Positions 17,053 to 25,450 of a DNA stretch of 64,000 bases are shown piece by piece. The translations under genes and the position numbers were made by a program. Position 1 is the first letter of the stretch. Each line of letters starts with the position of its first letter. The notes beneath the pieces are model-generated. The model saw only the letters and a program-made list of their open reading frames with translations, was not told the DNA's origin and made no database searches. The stretch is taken from positions 6,572,001 through 6,636,000 of the forward strand of contig NC_013947.1 of NCBI RefSeq assembly GCF_000024545.1. Direction: 5' to 3'. The stretch is from Stackebrandtia nassauensis DSM 44728. GTDB taxonomy: Bacteria; Actinomycetota; Actinomycetes; Mycobacteriales; Micromonosporaceae.

Positions 17053-18090
17053 TCACTGTCCGGTTTGCGACCATCCGCCGATAGCCGACCAGGACGCGCT
17101 CCACTGCTGCTCCCACACACCAGCCTCCTCGCCAGCCGCGAACAGGTCGGGCCAGTCGCGGCGTTGCCACGACCATCCACCAACGCCCCATGGCTTATAG
17201 GACACTTCTGTGCCGATCGGCGCTTCGGGATCATCGACGTAATAACGCGACGAGCGGTGCGGCCACCAGTCCCCGACAGCGTAGGGCTGTGGCTGCGGCA
17301 ACCCAGCGACCTCCCAAGCAAACATCGCCCGCACCCAGACCGGGTAAATCAGCGGATGCTCGAACTGCCGACTCGCATCCAGTCCATGATCAGGGGCGTG
17401 GCACTCCGCCCAGGCCCGATCATCCAATCCGGAATCGGGATGATGACGGGCGTACAACCTCACCGGTCCCTCGGCACCGCAGCCCGGACACGAGATCCGG
17501 TAGCCGTGCCAGTCCGGAACGCGCCGGAATTCGAGGCTGATATCGCGAGGCGTGGTCGACTCCATGCCGCCACTGTTCCACAACCCACACCGCATCGCAT
17601 CGCCTACCGTCACCGTTCGAACCTGTGGGCCCGATCGTTGTGGGCGGCGGTGTAACCGATACCGGTTGCGTGCTTGCTGGGCGGCGTTTCGGCGGGCATC
17701 GCGGGGATCGTCGGTGATGCCCAGGTGTTCGCGCGCGGTGGCCGCAGCAGGCTTGCGGATGTAAGCGATGTGCCGCAAGACCTCGATCGCGGCAGCCGCC
17801 TCAGGTGCCTTGGTCTGCGGGATGAAATTGTCGACCGCCAGACCCGCCGCCGCTGTCACATCGGATTCCACCAGTCCGGCAGCGCGGTGAACACGACACA
17901 CGGCACACCGCCGCTTGCACCGACCGATCGTGGACACCGGGTGCCGGTCACGATCACCGGCCGACAGCTGCGCCTGCCACGCAGCGACGGCCTGGGCGAC
18001 CCGCAGCACGGCCTCGCAAATGTCGGCAGACTCTTCCTCCGGCGACAGCTTCACCAGCGCGCTCCACGTCATTTCCGTATCCAAGGCCAT
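17053..18090 (-). CDS. Hypothetical two-part protein with a zinc-ribbon paralogous domain
   Basis: The N-terminal part of this 345-residue protein (about 1-165) has CKRRCAVC and is rich in Ala and Arg. The C-terminal part (about 180-345) repeats the CPGCGAEGPVRLYAR and FEHPLIYPVWVRAMF motifs of the neighbouring 16394-17002 product. An internal ATG (MESTTPRDI, near 17565) could start the second part alone, so two fused or nested products are possible. The function is not recognised. It lies 50 bp upstream of its paralog on the same strand. Confidence 0.5.
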   Translation of the reverse strand: MALDTEMTWSALVKLSPEEESADICEAVLRVAQAVAAWQAQLSAGDRDRHPVSTIGRCKRRCAVCRVHRAAGLVESDVTAAAGLAVDNFIPQTKAPEAAAAIEVLRHIAYIRKPAAATAREHLGITDDPRDARRNAAQQARNRYRLHRRPQRSGPQVRTVTVGDAMRCGLWNSGGMESTTPRDISLEFRRVPDWHGYRISCPGCGAEGPVRLYARHHPDSGLDDRAWAECHAPDHGLDASRQFEHPLIYPVWVRAMFAWEVAGLPQPQPYAVGDWWPHRSSRYYVDDPEAPIGTEVSYKPWGVGGWSWQRRDWPDLFAAGEEAGVWEQQWSASWSAIGGWSQTGQ

Positions 18091-18144
18091 GAAGTGATCA
18101 TGCCGGGAACGACCGACATCCCACCGCGCCAGTGCGTCAACCGG

Positions 18145-19218
18145 TCACGATTCGTCGGCTTGCTTGGGCGCGTCGATGACGGTGACGCGTTCACCGCCCA
18201 ACAGCGGCGCGGTCTCGGGGCCTTTGAGATACGGGGCGATCCATGTGGGTCGGTGCGTCTTGCGGGCCGGGTACCAGTGGTTACGCCAGTGACCGCGCAC
18301 CACCCACCGATGCCGGTACTGCCGCGACGTTTCCGCACCGTCATCCGCCCGACTGTCGGTCACCGACCGGCGAAGTCGAACCACGCGCACGTCCTTAGCG
18401 GGAAGACCTGCTCGGTCAGTGCGGCGCCGCTCCGGACGCCCCGGCGCCACGGTGTCGGTCTCCGACAGGTTGCCTTGCGACGCCAACTGGAACGCGGCGA
18501 ACACCAACCGCGCCCACGACAACGTGGTCACCGGCTCATCAGGGCCGGGCAGTTGAAACTCTTCGACGGGCGCGGCATCGTGTTGCCACGCCATGGTCGC
18601 TTCGTTGTCAACGATCAATACCGGAAGCTGGTTGCGGGCCCAGGCTGCTTGGCGGGGATCTTCGAAGAACGCGGCGTCCTGGTGGGCGAGCGCTTCGGAG
18701 TAGAACGACATCCACAAGCCGCCAGCTGGCCAGTACGGGTTGGACACTGGGCCCCAAGACACCGCGAGAATGCCGCTGTCGTCTTGCAACAGGCGATCGG
18801 CAATCGGCGCGAAGTCAGGGTCGGCCGCGGCGCGGGCCTCGAGGTCGCTGGTGAGAGTTTGGTCGTCGCTGAGCGGGCGGTAGAGAGGCTCGGCGAACAC
18901 CGCGAACCCGACCTTGCCGGGAAGGTCCCACGGTTGCGGCGCGAACTTCGGCATCGTCGGGTGGGCCGCGTTAAGCAGGGCGCACAGGTCATCATCGACG
19001 TACCACAAATCGCCTTCGCTCAGCCGCTTTGTTTCGGTTGCCGCCAGCTGGACTGCGGCTTTCTCCGGCGAGCCTGGCGGCTTGATGGCCTGGCGTCCCA
19101 TCTTAATGGCCTGATAGTAGAAGTCAGGCCCTTTAGGACTGCCGTACCATTCGGCCAGTTCACGACGCAACCGGGGAACATCCGTGGCACTGAACCGAGG
19201 GAACTGTGTGTCAGTCAC
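18145..19218 (-). CDS. Conserved mobile-element protein of unknown function
   Basis: The product (about 357 residues) contains the C-terminal motif RHRWVVRGHWRNHWYP followed by HRPTWIAPYLKGPE and GGERVTVID. This tail is common in proteins of actinomycete integrative elements and phages, with unknown function. The N-terminal region (WYGSPKGPDFYYQAIKMGRQ) is soluble. The GTG at 19218 (VTDTQFPRF) was chosen over a TTG twelve codons earlier; neither has a clear ribosome site. It is the first of a leftward three-gene set and is divergent from the small gene at 19298. Confidence 0.6.
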   Translation of the reverse strand: MTDTQFPRFSATDVPRLRRELAEWYGSPKGPDFYYQAIKMGRQAIKPPGSPEKAAVQLAATETKRLSEGDLWYVDDDLCALLNAAHPTMPKFAPQPWDLPGKVGFAVFAEPLYRPLSDDQTLTSDLEARAAADPDFAPIADRLLQDDSGILAVSWGPVSNPYWPAGGLWMSFYSEALAHQDAAFFEDPRQAAWARNQLPVLIVDNEATMAWQHDAAPVEEFQLPGPDEPVTTLSWARLVFAAFQLASQGNLSETDTVAPGRPERRRTDRAGLPAKDVRVVRLRRSVTDSRADDGAETSRQYRHRWVVRGHWRNHWYPARKTHRPTWIAPYLKGPETAPLLGGERVTVIDAPKQADES

Positions 19219-19297
19219 GTCACCAATCCTGACAGCAGACTGCGACAGGATCAATCCACCGAGTTCTCACCGCCATCATCACGCGGACGGCTGGCAG

Positions 19298-19612
19298 GTG
19301 TTCATTCGATCAGGTGGCATCGACGCCTTACCTACTGCCAGCCGCGATCGTTCCTGGTTCGCTGGGCTGGTGAACCCCAACGATCACATCATCTTCGATC
19401 CCACCGAGTTCGACCGTCGGCTCGACACCATCGCCACACATCGCACGCAAGGGCACGAATTCGAGATCGGTCAGTTCAGCGATGACCGCTGGTACTGCGA
19501 TCCGGCCGACTTGTCCTACTCGCCGACCGTCTGGGCCACCCGCGCCGAAGCCCTCAACTACGCCGATCTCACCGTCGAAATGAACCGCGTGCGCATCACG
19601 AACCTGTCCTGA
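19298..19612 (+). CDS. Hypothetical small protein
   Basis: An open frame of 104 codons begins at a GTG (MFIRSGGIDALPTASRD) and ends 6 bp before the relaxase stop on the other strand. The composition (HIIFDPTEFDRRLDTIATH, RWYCDPADLSYSPTVW) looks coding, but no family is recognised. A longer start at 19184 would overlap the divergent gene. No convincing ribosome site is seen. Confidence 0.4.
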   Translation: MFIRSGGIDALPTASRDRSWFAGLVNPNDHIIFDPTEFDRRLDTIATHRTQGHEFEIGQFSDDRWYCDPADLSYSPTVWATRAEALNYADLTVEMNRVRITNLS

Positions 19613-19618
19613 CCCGCT

Positions 19619-21163
19619 CTATCGCTCGGGGCCTTGCTCTCGTTGCGGGGCCCGGTGTTTGCGTGATGCCGCTTGCTGGTCTGCGGCAGCCGATGGGTTG
19701 GCTGTTCGCGTGGCCTGGTTTGTCGTGGTGGCGAAGGCGGTGTTGACTTTCTTGCGGGCGGCGGGTGTTGGGGGTGCGGTGGCCCGGGCGGCGCGTTGGG
19801 TGGCTTTGACGGCGGTGTTGAGGCGCCGGATGGCTTGACCGGCGGCGCCGGTGGAGTGGCGCTGGGACAGGGCATCGATCAACACGGCGATGGCGGCGGC
19901 GATGTGGATGGCGGCGACCGCGGTGGCCAAAAGGATGCTGTCGGTCTTCTCGCCGACCTTGACGCGATGCAGGTGCCGCGACAACCCGACCAGTGTCGTC
20001 GACCATTCTGACGGTGTCGCGGTCGTGGGAGCCCGGGTGGGTGCGGTGGCGCGGGCGAGCTGGTCGGCGGCGGCCGACAGCGGCCCGAGCGTGGATCGGG
20101 GCTCGATCTGGTGGGCCAGCAGGGTGGCGAGGTCGGACAAGCCCCGCGCGACGTCGGACGCCTCCTCCAGGGGTGGTGGTGCGGTGCGGATGTCGTCGGC
20201 GGTGTCGCTGAGGTACTTCGTGACATCGGGCCACAGGCCGGCGGCCTGGTCGGTGGAGACGTGTGGACCTGGCATGGTGGCTGATGCCCAGGCGGCAGCG
20301 GTGGCGGGTGTGGTGTCGGGCCAGCGTTGCCGCAGCCGGGGCAGCGACAGGTCGGCGTCGAGCTTGGAACCCGAACACCACTGAAGCTTGTCGCCGTCTG
20401 GTAGGGCGACGGCGAAGCCGACCACGGTGCCGCCAGCGTCAGTGCGGGTGTGGACTTTCAAACCGGCGGCGTGCAGGCGGGCGGCGAACTCAAGCTCGTT
20501 CGTCGCGCCCGCGGCTGCGGCGCGTACTTCCCGGCGCAGCACGACCCGCTCGACGGGTTTGCCGCTACGGTGCGCGCGGTCGTATTCGGCGCGCGAGACC
20601 GGGGGCCTGCGGTGTTTCTTGTCGCGCGCCGGTACCGCCTTGACCAACCCGAACTCGTCCTCCAGCCTGTCGCAGGCGTCGTTGGCGCGCTTGAATTCCT
20701 TGCCGCGCGGGAACCAGAACGGGCGGCCGTCCTCACGCACTAGGACCGCGACGAAGTGGATGTGATCGTTGCCCTTTTTGGAGGCGCCGTGATGCACCGC
20801 CACCCACCGGCACCCCACATTGTCGGGACCGTTGGCGAAGCCCATCTCCTCGGCGAACCGTTGCGCGATCCGCCCCCACGTCTGGCTCCCTAGTTTGCCT
20901 TCGGTGGGCGGCAAGGACAGCGAGCACTGCCACACGAACTTCTTCGGCTCCCGACCGTCGGCGATGTACCGGGCGGCGTCCAACCGGGCCGCCAGTCCCG
21001 CCAGGTCGAATCCGGACTCCAGCGACCCGGCCGGCTGAAGCTCGTCGACCGGCGCGTACCCGGCGACTACGTGCGGATCAGTGTGCTCGTTGGCGGTACC
21101 GGGCCCGAACAGGTACTCCAGCAGACCCCGGACCCGGTTGCCCTTGGTGACGTTAGGAATCAC
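19619..21163 (-). CDS. Relaxase/mobilization nuclease (MobP-like)
   Basis: The 514-residue protein has an N-terminal relaxase domain (about 1-180) with the histidine triad region VAVHHGASKKGNDHIHF at 121-137 (DHIH at 133-136). The Tyr nucleophile candidate is near the N-terminus (LLEYLFGPG, Tyr17). The C-terminal half is Ala/Thr/Arg-rich with two hydrophobic stretches near 415-435. Relaxases nick oriT and pilot a single strand to the recipient. It overlaps the MobC gene by 11 nt. Relaxases are not part of the classical AICE machinery, which moves double-stranded DNA. Confidence 0.85.
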   Translation of the reverse strand: MIPNVTKGNRVRGLLEYLFGPGTANEHTDPHVVAGYAPVDELQPAGSLESGFDLAGLAARLDAARYIADGREPKKFVWQCSLSLPPTEGKLGSQTWGRIAQRFAEEMGFANGPDNVGCRWVAVHHGASKKGNDHIHFVAVLVREDGRPFWFPRGKEFKRANDACDRLEDEFGLVKAVPARDKKHRRPPVSRAEYDRAHRSGKPVERVVLRREVRAAAAGATNELEFAARLHAAGLKVHTRTDAGGTVVGFAVALPDGDKLQWCSGSKLDADLSLPRLRQRWPDTTPATAAAWASATMPGPHVSTDQAAGLWPDVTKYLSDTADDIRTAPPPLEEASDVARGLSDLATLLAHQIEPRSTLGPLSAAADQLARATAPTRAPTTATPSEWSTTLVGLSRHLHRVKVGEKTDSILLATAVAAIHIAAAIAVLIDALSQRHSTGAAGQAIRRLNTAVKATQRAARATAPPTPAARKKVNTAFATTTNQATRTANPSAAADQQAASRKHRAPQREQGPER

Positions 21164-21581
21164 GCGACGCGATCACCCGCACCGCCGCCTCGTCCAACCG
21201 AGCGGCGCACTCGACCAGTCTGGCCATCGCCGGGGCGACGCCGTCGGGGACGAGCTGGTGGATGTGGGCGTAGCGGGTCAGCTGGTTCAGATTCGCCGCA
21301 GCACCCGCCACCTGGCGCCGCTGCTCCAACAAGACCGCGACCAGCTGCTGGCAGCCGCACGTCTTCCGCGACCGCCGCGGGGCTTCCTGTGCGGCCTCCA
21401 AAGCGGCCTGCGCGACGAACGCCGACAACCGCAACCCCCGCTCCTCGGCAGCCCGACGGATCTCCCCCAGCTCGTCCTTGCTGTACTGCACCGTGATCTT
21501 GTGGTCCCTGACCTCACCATCCCGGCGCCGCTTGCGGCGCCGAGCCACCAGCACTGGCATTGACTCCTGTGAATCCCCCAT
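21153..21581 (-). CDS. MobC-like relaxosome accessory protein
   Basis: The 142-residue basic protein contains VQYSKDELGEIRRAAEERGL and LSAFVAQAALEAA, a ribbon-helix-helix pattern seen in MobC/NikA-type proteins. A helical C-terminal part (LNQLTRYAHIHQL) is typical of MobC. Such proteins bind oriT and help the relaxase open the DNA. It is immediately upstream of the relaxase gene, overlapping by 11 nt. An ATG seven codons downstream (MPVLVARRR) is an alternative start. Confidence 0.8.
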   Translation of the reverse strand: MGDSQESMPVLVARRRKRRRDGEVRDHKITVQYSKDELGEIRRAAEERGLRLSAFVAQAALEAAQEAPRRSRKTCGCQQLVAVLLEQRRQVAGAAANLNQLTRYAHIHQLVPDGVAPAMARLVECAARLDEAAVRVIASRDS

Positions 21582-21963
21582 GGGAGCAACTGTGGCAAGC
21601 CGTTGCCGCCCATGCCAATCGATAACGGGTGGCGTCCATCACGCCACCCCTCCGACGCTGGGTGCGTCGACAAGGTGAAAACTCGGGGCAACCCAGGGTT
21701 TTCTATACCTTGCTGCCCCGCCCGGGACCCTATGTGGAGCGACTGAGCTGCGTCTTTGACGACCTCGCACCGTCCACAAGGCCATATGTTGCACGTGATC
21801 TCGTGCCCGAAACCAGACGAGCCGAACTTTCGATAGTGACGCATGTCAATCATGAAATGCCTTGCCTGCCTCCGAAGCGTCTGCAAGGCTCACAAACCAC
21901 AGGGGATACATCAGTGACACCGGTGCTCCGGCAGGGGTTCACCGGTTAAACGGGGGACGAAGT
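21582..21963. other. Gene-free structured region, candidate oriT
   Basis: This 382-bp gap lies just upstream of the mobC-relaxase genes. It contains an inverted repeat GGGTGGCGT/ACGCCACCC with a 5-nt loop (21627-21649). A second pair, CGGGGCA/TGCCCCG (21684-21690 and 21714-21720), encloses AACCC/GGGTT. Position and structure fit an origin of transfer. No exact known nic sequence is recognised, so the nick site is not placed. Confidence 0.45.
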
Positions 21964-22155
21964 ATGCCGAAACGTCCACAAGGGCGAACGACAAGCGGAG
22001 ACGGCGGGACCGGAAAGGGGGACAGCGAAGCGACACGGCTAGCAAACTGCCGAGACCTGACAGGCGAACAGCTCGCCGAGATCCTGGCACATCTTGACCA
22101 GCTCATCTCGCGGATGAGCGCACTCGACAAGCGCCTTCAACGGCTCGAGACCTAA
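21964..22155 (+). CDS. Hypothetical small protein with a C-terminal helix
   Basis: The 63-residue protein has a basic, Gly-rich N-terminus and a predicted amphipathic helix LTGEQLAEILAHLDQLISRM that could form a coiled coil. The ATG has GGGGGA 8 nt upstream. It is convergent with the antitoxin-like gene; a short CCGCCTG/CAGGCGG hairpin lies between them (22181-22197). No family recognised. Confidence 0.5.
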   Translation: MPKRPQGRTTSGDGGTGKGDSEATRLANCRDLTGEQLAEILAHLDQLISRMSALDKRLQRLET

Positions 22156-22189
22156 CCGCCCCAAAGCGATTCGACGCCGTCCGCCTGAG

Positions 22190-22549
22190 TCAGGCGGCGT
22201 GGTCTTGTGCTGGTCGCACCAGCGACAAGGCACGCCGGACATCTGCCAGTGACACCACCCTGGTGTCCTCTTCTTCCTCGGCTAGTTGCGCCTCGATCGC
22301 CTGCCGAATCCAGGCCGTTTTCGGGATCCCAGCCTTTTCCGCTGCCTTGGACACCCGCTCGGCCAACTCGATCGGCATTCGCAATGACCGTACCGTCATG
22401 ATCGGGGAACCGGCCGGTGGCAGCTGCGCCAGCAACTCCGCCTCTTCGGCTGGCGTCGACGGCGGCGCGTCGAACTCCAGCCGGTCCATGACCTCCTGAG
22501 TTTCGGCCGCGGTCGACGGCAGCCGCTCGGGACGTTCGTTGTCAGTCAT
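22190..22549 (-). CDS. Ribbon-helix-helix antitoxin-like protein
   Basis: The acidic 119-residue protein has a C-terminal segment SLRMPIELAERVSKAAEKAG followed by IPKTAWIRQAIEAQL, a ribbon-helix-helix/BrnA-type DNA-binding pattern. It overlaps the preceding toxin-like gene by 8 nt. BrnA antitoxins neutralise BrnT and repress the shared promoter. The start at 22549 (MTDNERPERL) was chosen because it gives the short overlap. The antitoxin role is inferred from order and fold. Confidence 0.6.
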   Translation of the reverse strand: MTDNERPERLPSTAAETQEVMDRLEFDAPPSTPAEEAELLAQLPPAGSPIMTVRSLRMPIELAERVSKAAEKAGIPKTAWIRQAIEAQLAEEEEDTRVVSLADVRRALSLVRPAQDHAA

Positions 22550-22844
22550 CGCGTCCAACCTCCCAGTCGGTGAACTCCGCCAGTTCGGCATCGCTCATCT
22601 CTCGTGCGCCGACGAAGCGACGTCGCCATGAGCCCGGCCGCGGCAGCTCGATCGCCACGACCAAGGGCCGACCCTCGTCGGTGCGGCTCCACACCGCCAA
22701 CACCCGCATCCCGGTGTCCGGGTCGACGCCCAGGCGGGGCCATCGAGGATGCACATCGCTTTCGACCACCTGTCGCACCTCGTACTCGTGGATGTGCGGA
22801 GGCAAGCCTTCAAGAGACCACTCGTCCCACGTATACGGCGCCAC
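22542..22844 (-). CDS. BrnT-like toxin candidate
   Basis: The 100-residue protein resembles BrnT-family RNase toxins: HIHEYEVRQVVESDVHPRWP, a central beta segment with VLAVWSRTDEGRPLVVAIEL, and the C-terminal VGAREMSDAELAEFTDWE, which parallels the ISAR-type ending of BrnT. BrnT cleaves RNA. The toxin gene precedes the antitoxin gene, the order typical of brnTA. The GTG start lies near two direct repeats that could be the antitoxin operator. Similarity is partial, so the call is tentative. Confidence 0.5.
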   Translation of the reverse strand: MAPYTWDEWSLEGLPPHIHEYEVRQVVESDVHPRWPRLGVDPDTGMRVLAVWSRTDEGRPLVVAIELPRPGSWRRRFVGAREMSDAELAEFTDWEVGRDD

Positions 22845-22856
22845 GTCACCAGCGTA

Positions 22857-22894
22857 CTACGTGAGTGATACGCGATCGAGAAACTCTACGTGAG
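22857..22894. repeat. Direct repeats CTACGTGAG upstream of the toxin gene
   Basis: Two identical 9-bp copies at 22857-22865 and 22886-22894 lie 29 bp apart in the promoter region of the toxin-antitoxin genes. They may be binding sites for the ribbon-helix-helix protein. Confidence 0.4.
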
Positions 22895-22911
22895 GAGCAA
22901 CTTGACTTCCG

Positions 22912-23919
22912 TCATCGTCGGCCGAGAATTGCCTGCTCCTTCGAGAAATCGATGCCGATCTCTATCGAGCGCTCATTTGCTGCTATCTCTGGTGAGGTGT
23001 TCATCCATTCCCAGGTCGCGCCCACCGTTTCGACAAGGGGGCGTGATCGCAACCCCGCTCGCTGCGCCTTTGCGGCAGCTACAGCCCAGGTGCCCGGTGC
23101 TGTCCGCCAGAGAGGCATCTCAGACCACTGACGCACTCCAGCGGCGAGTAGGCGGTCATCCGACATCCAGATGAGTTCTGCACTGCTATGTGTAGTGGCA
23201 ATGCAAGCGTTCAGCAGCCCCCCGAAAGTCTCTGAGCCGTTGGCAGCGATGTTGAATGCGCCATGTTGACGATCCTCAATTGCTTGCACCGTGAATTCTG
23301 CAAGGTCTCGAACATCAACTGGCTGAATACGACGTTCTGCCGAACCAGGCGCCAATGTAGGCCCACCCTTTGCGATGCGCCTCAGCCACCACGGCAATCG
23401 GCCAACATACTCCCGCGGCCCCAGAACTACGCCTGGGCGAAGTAGCAGGGAACGACTTTCCCCAAAAACCTCGGTCACCGCTGATTCGCAACCGGACTTT
23501 TGGTACCCATACCTTGTCGGACCATCCTCGACGTCTTCGCCGTATGACGAATCTGCGTCCGGAGGGCAATGCAAAAGGTCGGATTGCTCTGAGAGTGCCT
23601 CTGCTGGCCAACCTTTGTAGACGCTTACCGTCGACATGAACACATACCGGTTTACTTGAGACAACAGACTCGAAGCAACATTCAGTACATTCCGGGGCAC
23701 GTACCCTGACGTGTCGACAAGAGCATCCCAAGGCCCATATTCAGCTAGCCCCTGTATATCCCCAACACAAGTCCTGTCACCATGAACGTTGACAGCTCCA
23801 ACAACACCCCTGCCTGATTGCCCACGGTTGAAGGTGGTCACGTTCCATGCCCGGTCAAGCGCCTCCTCAACGATGGCTCGGCCCACAAACCACGTCCCGC
23901 CCAGTACAAGCAACTTCAT
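22912..23919 (-). CDS. NAD-dependent epimerase/dehydratase family protein
   Basis: The 335-residue protein has an N-terminal Rossmann motif (MKLLVLGGTWFVGRAI) and a catalytic pair in RYGYQKSGCE (Tyr-x3-Lys). The family motif RIQPVDVRDLAEF is also present. Such enzymes act on nucleotide sugars or related substrates. It sits 26 bp downstream of a TPR regulator on the same strand, a pairing seen on actinomycete mobile elements. An alternative ATG lies five codons upstream. The base composition of this gene and the next is visibly less GC-rich than the neighbours, which suggests separate acquisition. Substrate unknown. Confidence 0.7.
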   Translation of the reverse strand: MKLLVLGGTWFVGRAIVEEALDRAWNVTTFNRGQSGRGVVGAVNVHGDRTCVGDIQGLAEYGPWDALVDTSGYVPRNVLNVASSLLSQVNRYVFMSTVSVYKGWPAEALSEQSDLLHCPPDADSSYGEDVEDGPTRYGYQKSGCESAVTEVFGESRSLLLRPGVVLGPREYVGRLPWWLRRIAKGGPTLAPGSAERRIQPVDVRDLAEFTVQAIEDRQHGAFNIAANGSETFGGLLNACIATTHSSAELIWMSDDRLLAAGVRQWSEMPLWRTAPGTWAVAAAKAQRAGLRSRPLVETVGATWEWMNTSPEIAANERSIEIGIDFSKEQAILGRR

Positions 23920-23945
23920 GTCGCCATCATGCACGTGTCGCGGTA

Positions 23946-25214
23946 TCAGTTGCCAACTGAGCTTGTTGTTAGCCAGTCTTGAACTTCATCGGCTACTTCT
24001 TGAGCTTCGGCGTCACTCCGCCAAAGCTCCGACTGAAGGATGTCCTTTACCCGGGTCAACCGACCTGTCAGCGAAATGTTTCTCGCAGACGTGGGAACAC
24101 TGAGGACCGGTCTCAGCGCCTCCAAGGCACCATCTCGATCGCGTGACAACAAACGACCAGCTGCTAGATCTATTCGGGTTCCGCTGATCTGAGAAAGTGA
24201 TTGCCTCCCGGCGGGAAGTGCTTGCATCTCTTCCAATGCGGCGTTTGCCTGGTGCACCACCTGGGTTCCTTCACCGACGTCCAACCACGCAGCTGCTGCG
24301 CAAGCTGCGGCACGCGCGGCTCCGAATGCAAACTCTCCGCCAGTGTAATGGCTCAGCGGATCCTTGTTACTTGATGCACGGTCAACGTCATCTTGTGCAC
24401 TTTGGAGTGTGTCCTGGATGCCGTAGATGTCCCCGACAAGGGCATACGAGCGCGCCGCTATGTATTTCACCCGAACCGACGGTTCTCCTGAAGGTGCGAT
24501 GGTTTGGGCTTTCCGCAGTAGGGCAAGGGCAGTGTCTGGTTCTTCACGCCAGTTGGCCATAGAGGCTTGCAATCCCAAAACCCATGCCTCCAGAGATGAG
24601 TGGCCAGCCATCGACGCATAAATGGCTGCTGCGCGAGCGATGTGGTCCGCCGCGTCCCAATGCCCCAGGTCGAAAGCGCTGGAAGCCATGAGGGCGTTCG
24701 TCTGGCCGACAACTACATACAAATCGGACAACAAGCTAGGCCGATGTGTCTTCTCGATAAGTTGCCGCGCTTGGTCCGCAACTGATTGCGCTGCCCTAAA
24801 CGCCTGGCGTGCTGTTCGCCGTGATCCTCGCGCAATAGCGGCCGAGTCCTCTGAAAGGGTCTCCAAAACCTCGGATGCGGAATCGAGGCTGTACCGCTGC
24901 ACATCTAGCAAGGCATCCTCGGACGCAACGGTGACAAGATCCGAAACTGTGGTCTCAGGGGTAGGCACGCCCCGTTGAACCGCTTGGCGAAACTTCTGCT
25001 GTAGCGGCTCAGGAAGTTCATCCAACAGCTCCGTGAGCGAACGTTGGGCAAGTCGCGGAAGTATCTGACGCTTTTGCTTGCGCCAGTTCGCAATCGTACG
25101 AGTTGACACGCGCACACGAGCAGCAAATCGCTCGTTCGGAAGGTTTACCAACTCTTGAAGGTGGCATAGGCCATCGCCAGTCCATGGGTCAATTGGGTCC
25201 ACCTGAACCTCCAT
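23946..25214 (-). CDS. HTH-TPR transcriptional regulator (XRE-like)
   Basis: The 422-residue protein has an N-terminal HTH (LPNERFAARVRVSTRTIANWR, about 24-45). A long helical region (about 120-410) follows, with repeated units such as ALLRKAQTIAPSGEPSVRVK that suggest TPRs. Regulators of this kind in actinomycetes control small neighbouring operons. It precedes the epimerase gene on the same strand. It is encoded in a lower-GC stretch with less biased codon use than the rest of the element. The ligand or partner is unknown. Confidence 0.65.
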   Translation of the reverse strand: MEVQVDPIDPWTGDGLCHLQELVNLPNERFAARVRVSTRTIANWRKQKRQILPRLAQRSLTELLDELPEPLQQKFRQAVQRGVPTPETTVSDLVTVASEDALLDVQRYSLDSASEVLETLSEDSAAIARGSRRTARQAFRAAQSVADQARQLIEKTHRPSLLSDLYVVVGQTNALMASSAFDLGHWDAADHIARAAAIYASMAGHSSLEAWVLGLQASMANWREEPDTALALLRKAQTIAPSGEPSVRVKYIAARSYALVGDIYGIQDTLQSAQDDVDRASSNKDPLSHYTGGEFAFGAARAAACAAAAWLDVGEGTQVVHQANAALEEMQALPAGRQSLSQISGTRIDLAAGRLLSRDRDGALEALRPVLSVPTSARNISLTGRLTRVKDILQSELWRSDAEAQEVADEVQDWLTTSSVGN

Positions 25215-25324
25215 TTCCCTTATGGGGACTTGCGCTCTGTTGCACTCACTTGCACAGCAGATTCATTGATGATCGATCGCGCCCCGCCTTGAATGTAGTT
25301 ATCAGTTCAAGGAAAGGCAAGGTC

Positions 25325-25450
25325 ATGGAATCGCTCCCGAGGACGAACAGGACCTCAGCAGTCGACGTGGTCTGGGCTCTCCGCATCTTGGAACACAAAG
25401 CTACTGCCCTTGAGGCTCGTCTTGATCGAGTTGCGGCGAAGGTTCGTTGA
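25325..25450 (+). CDS. Possible small protein
   Basis: The 41-codon frame starts at an ATG preceded by GGAAAGGCAAGG and encodes MESLPRTNRTSAVDVVWALR plus a helical, charged tail. Its 3' end overlaps the end of the convergent GntR gene by 50 nt. No family recognised. It could be a short leader of no function. Confidence 0.3.
   Translation: MESLPRTNRTSAVDVVWALRILEHKATALEARLDRVAAKVR

Noticed and set aside
21629-21949. Possible 106-codon gene in the gap before the 63-residue protein
   Set aside because: No ribosome site, no family, and it crosses the inverted repeats of the candidate oriT.
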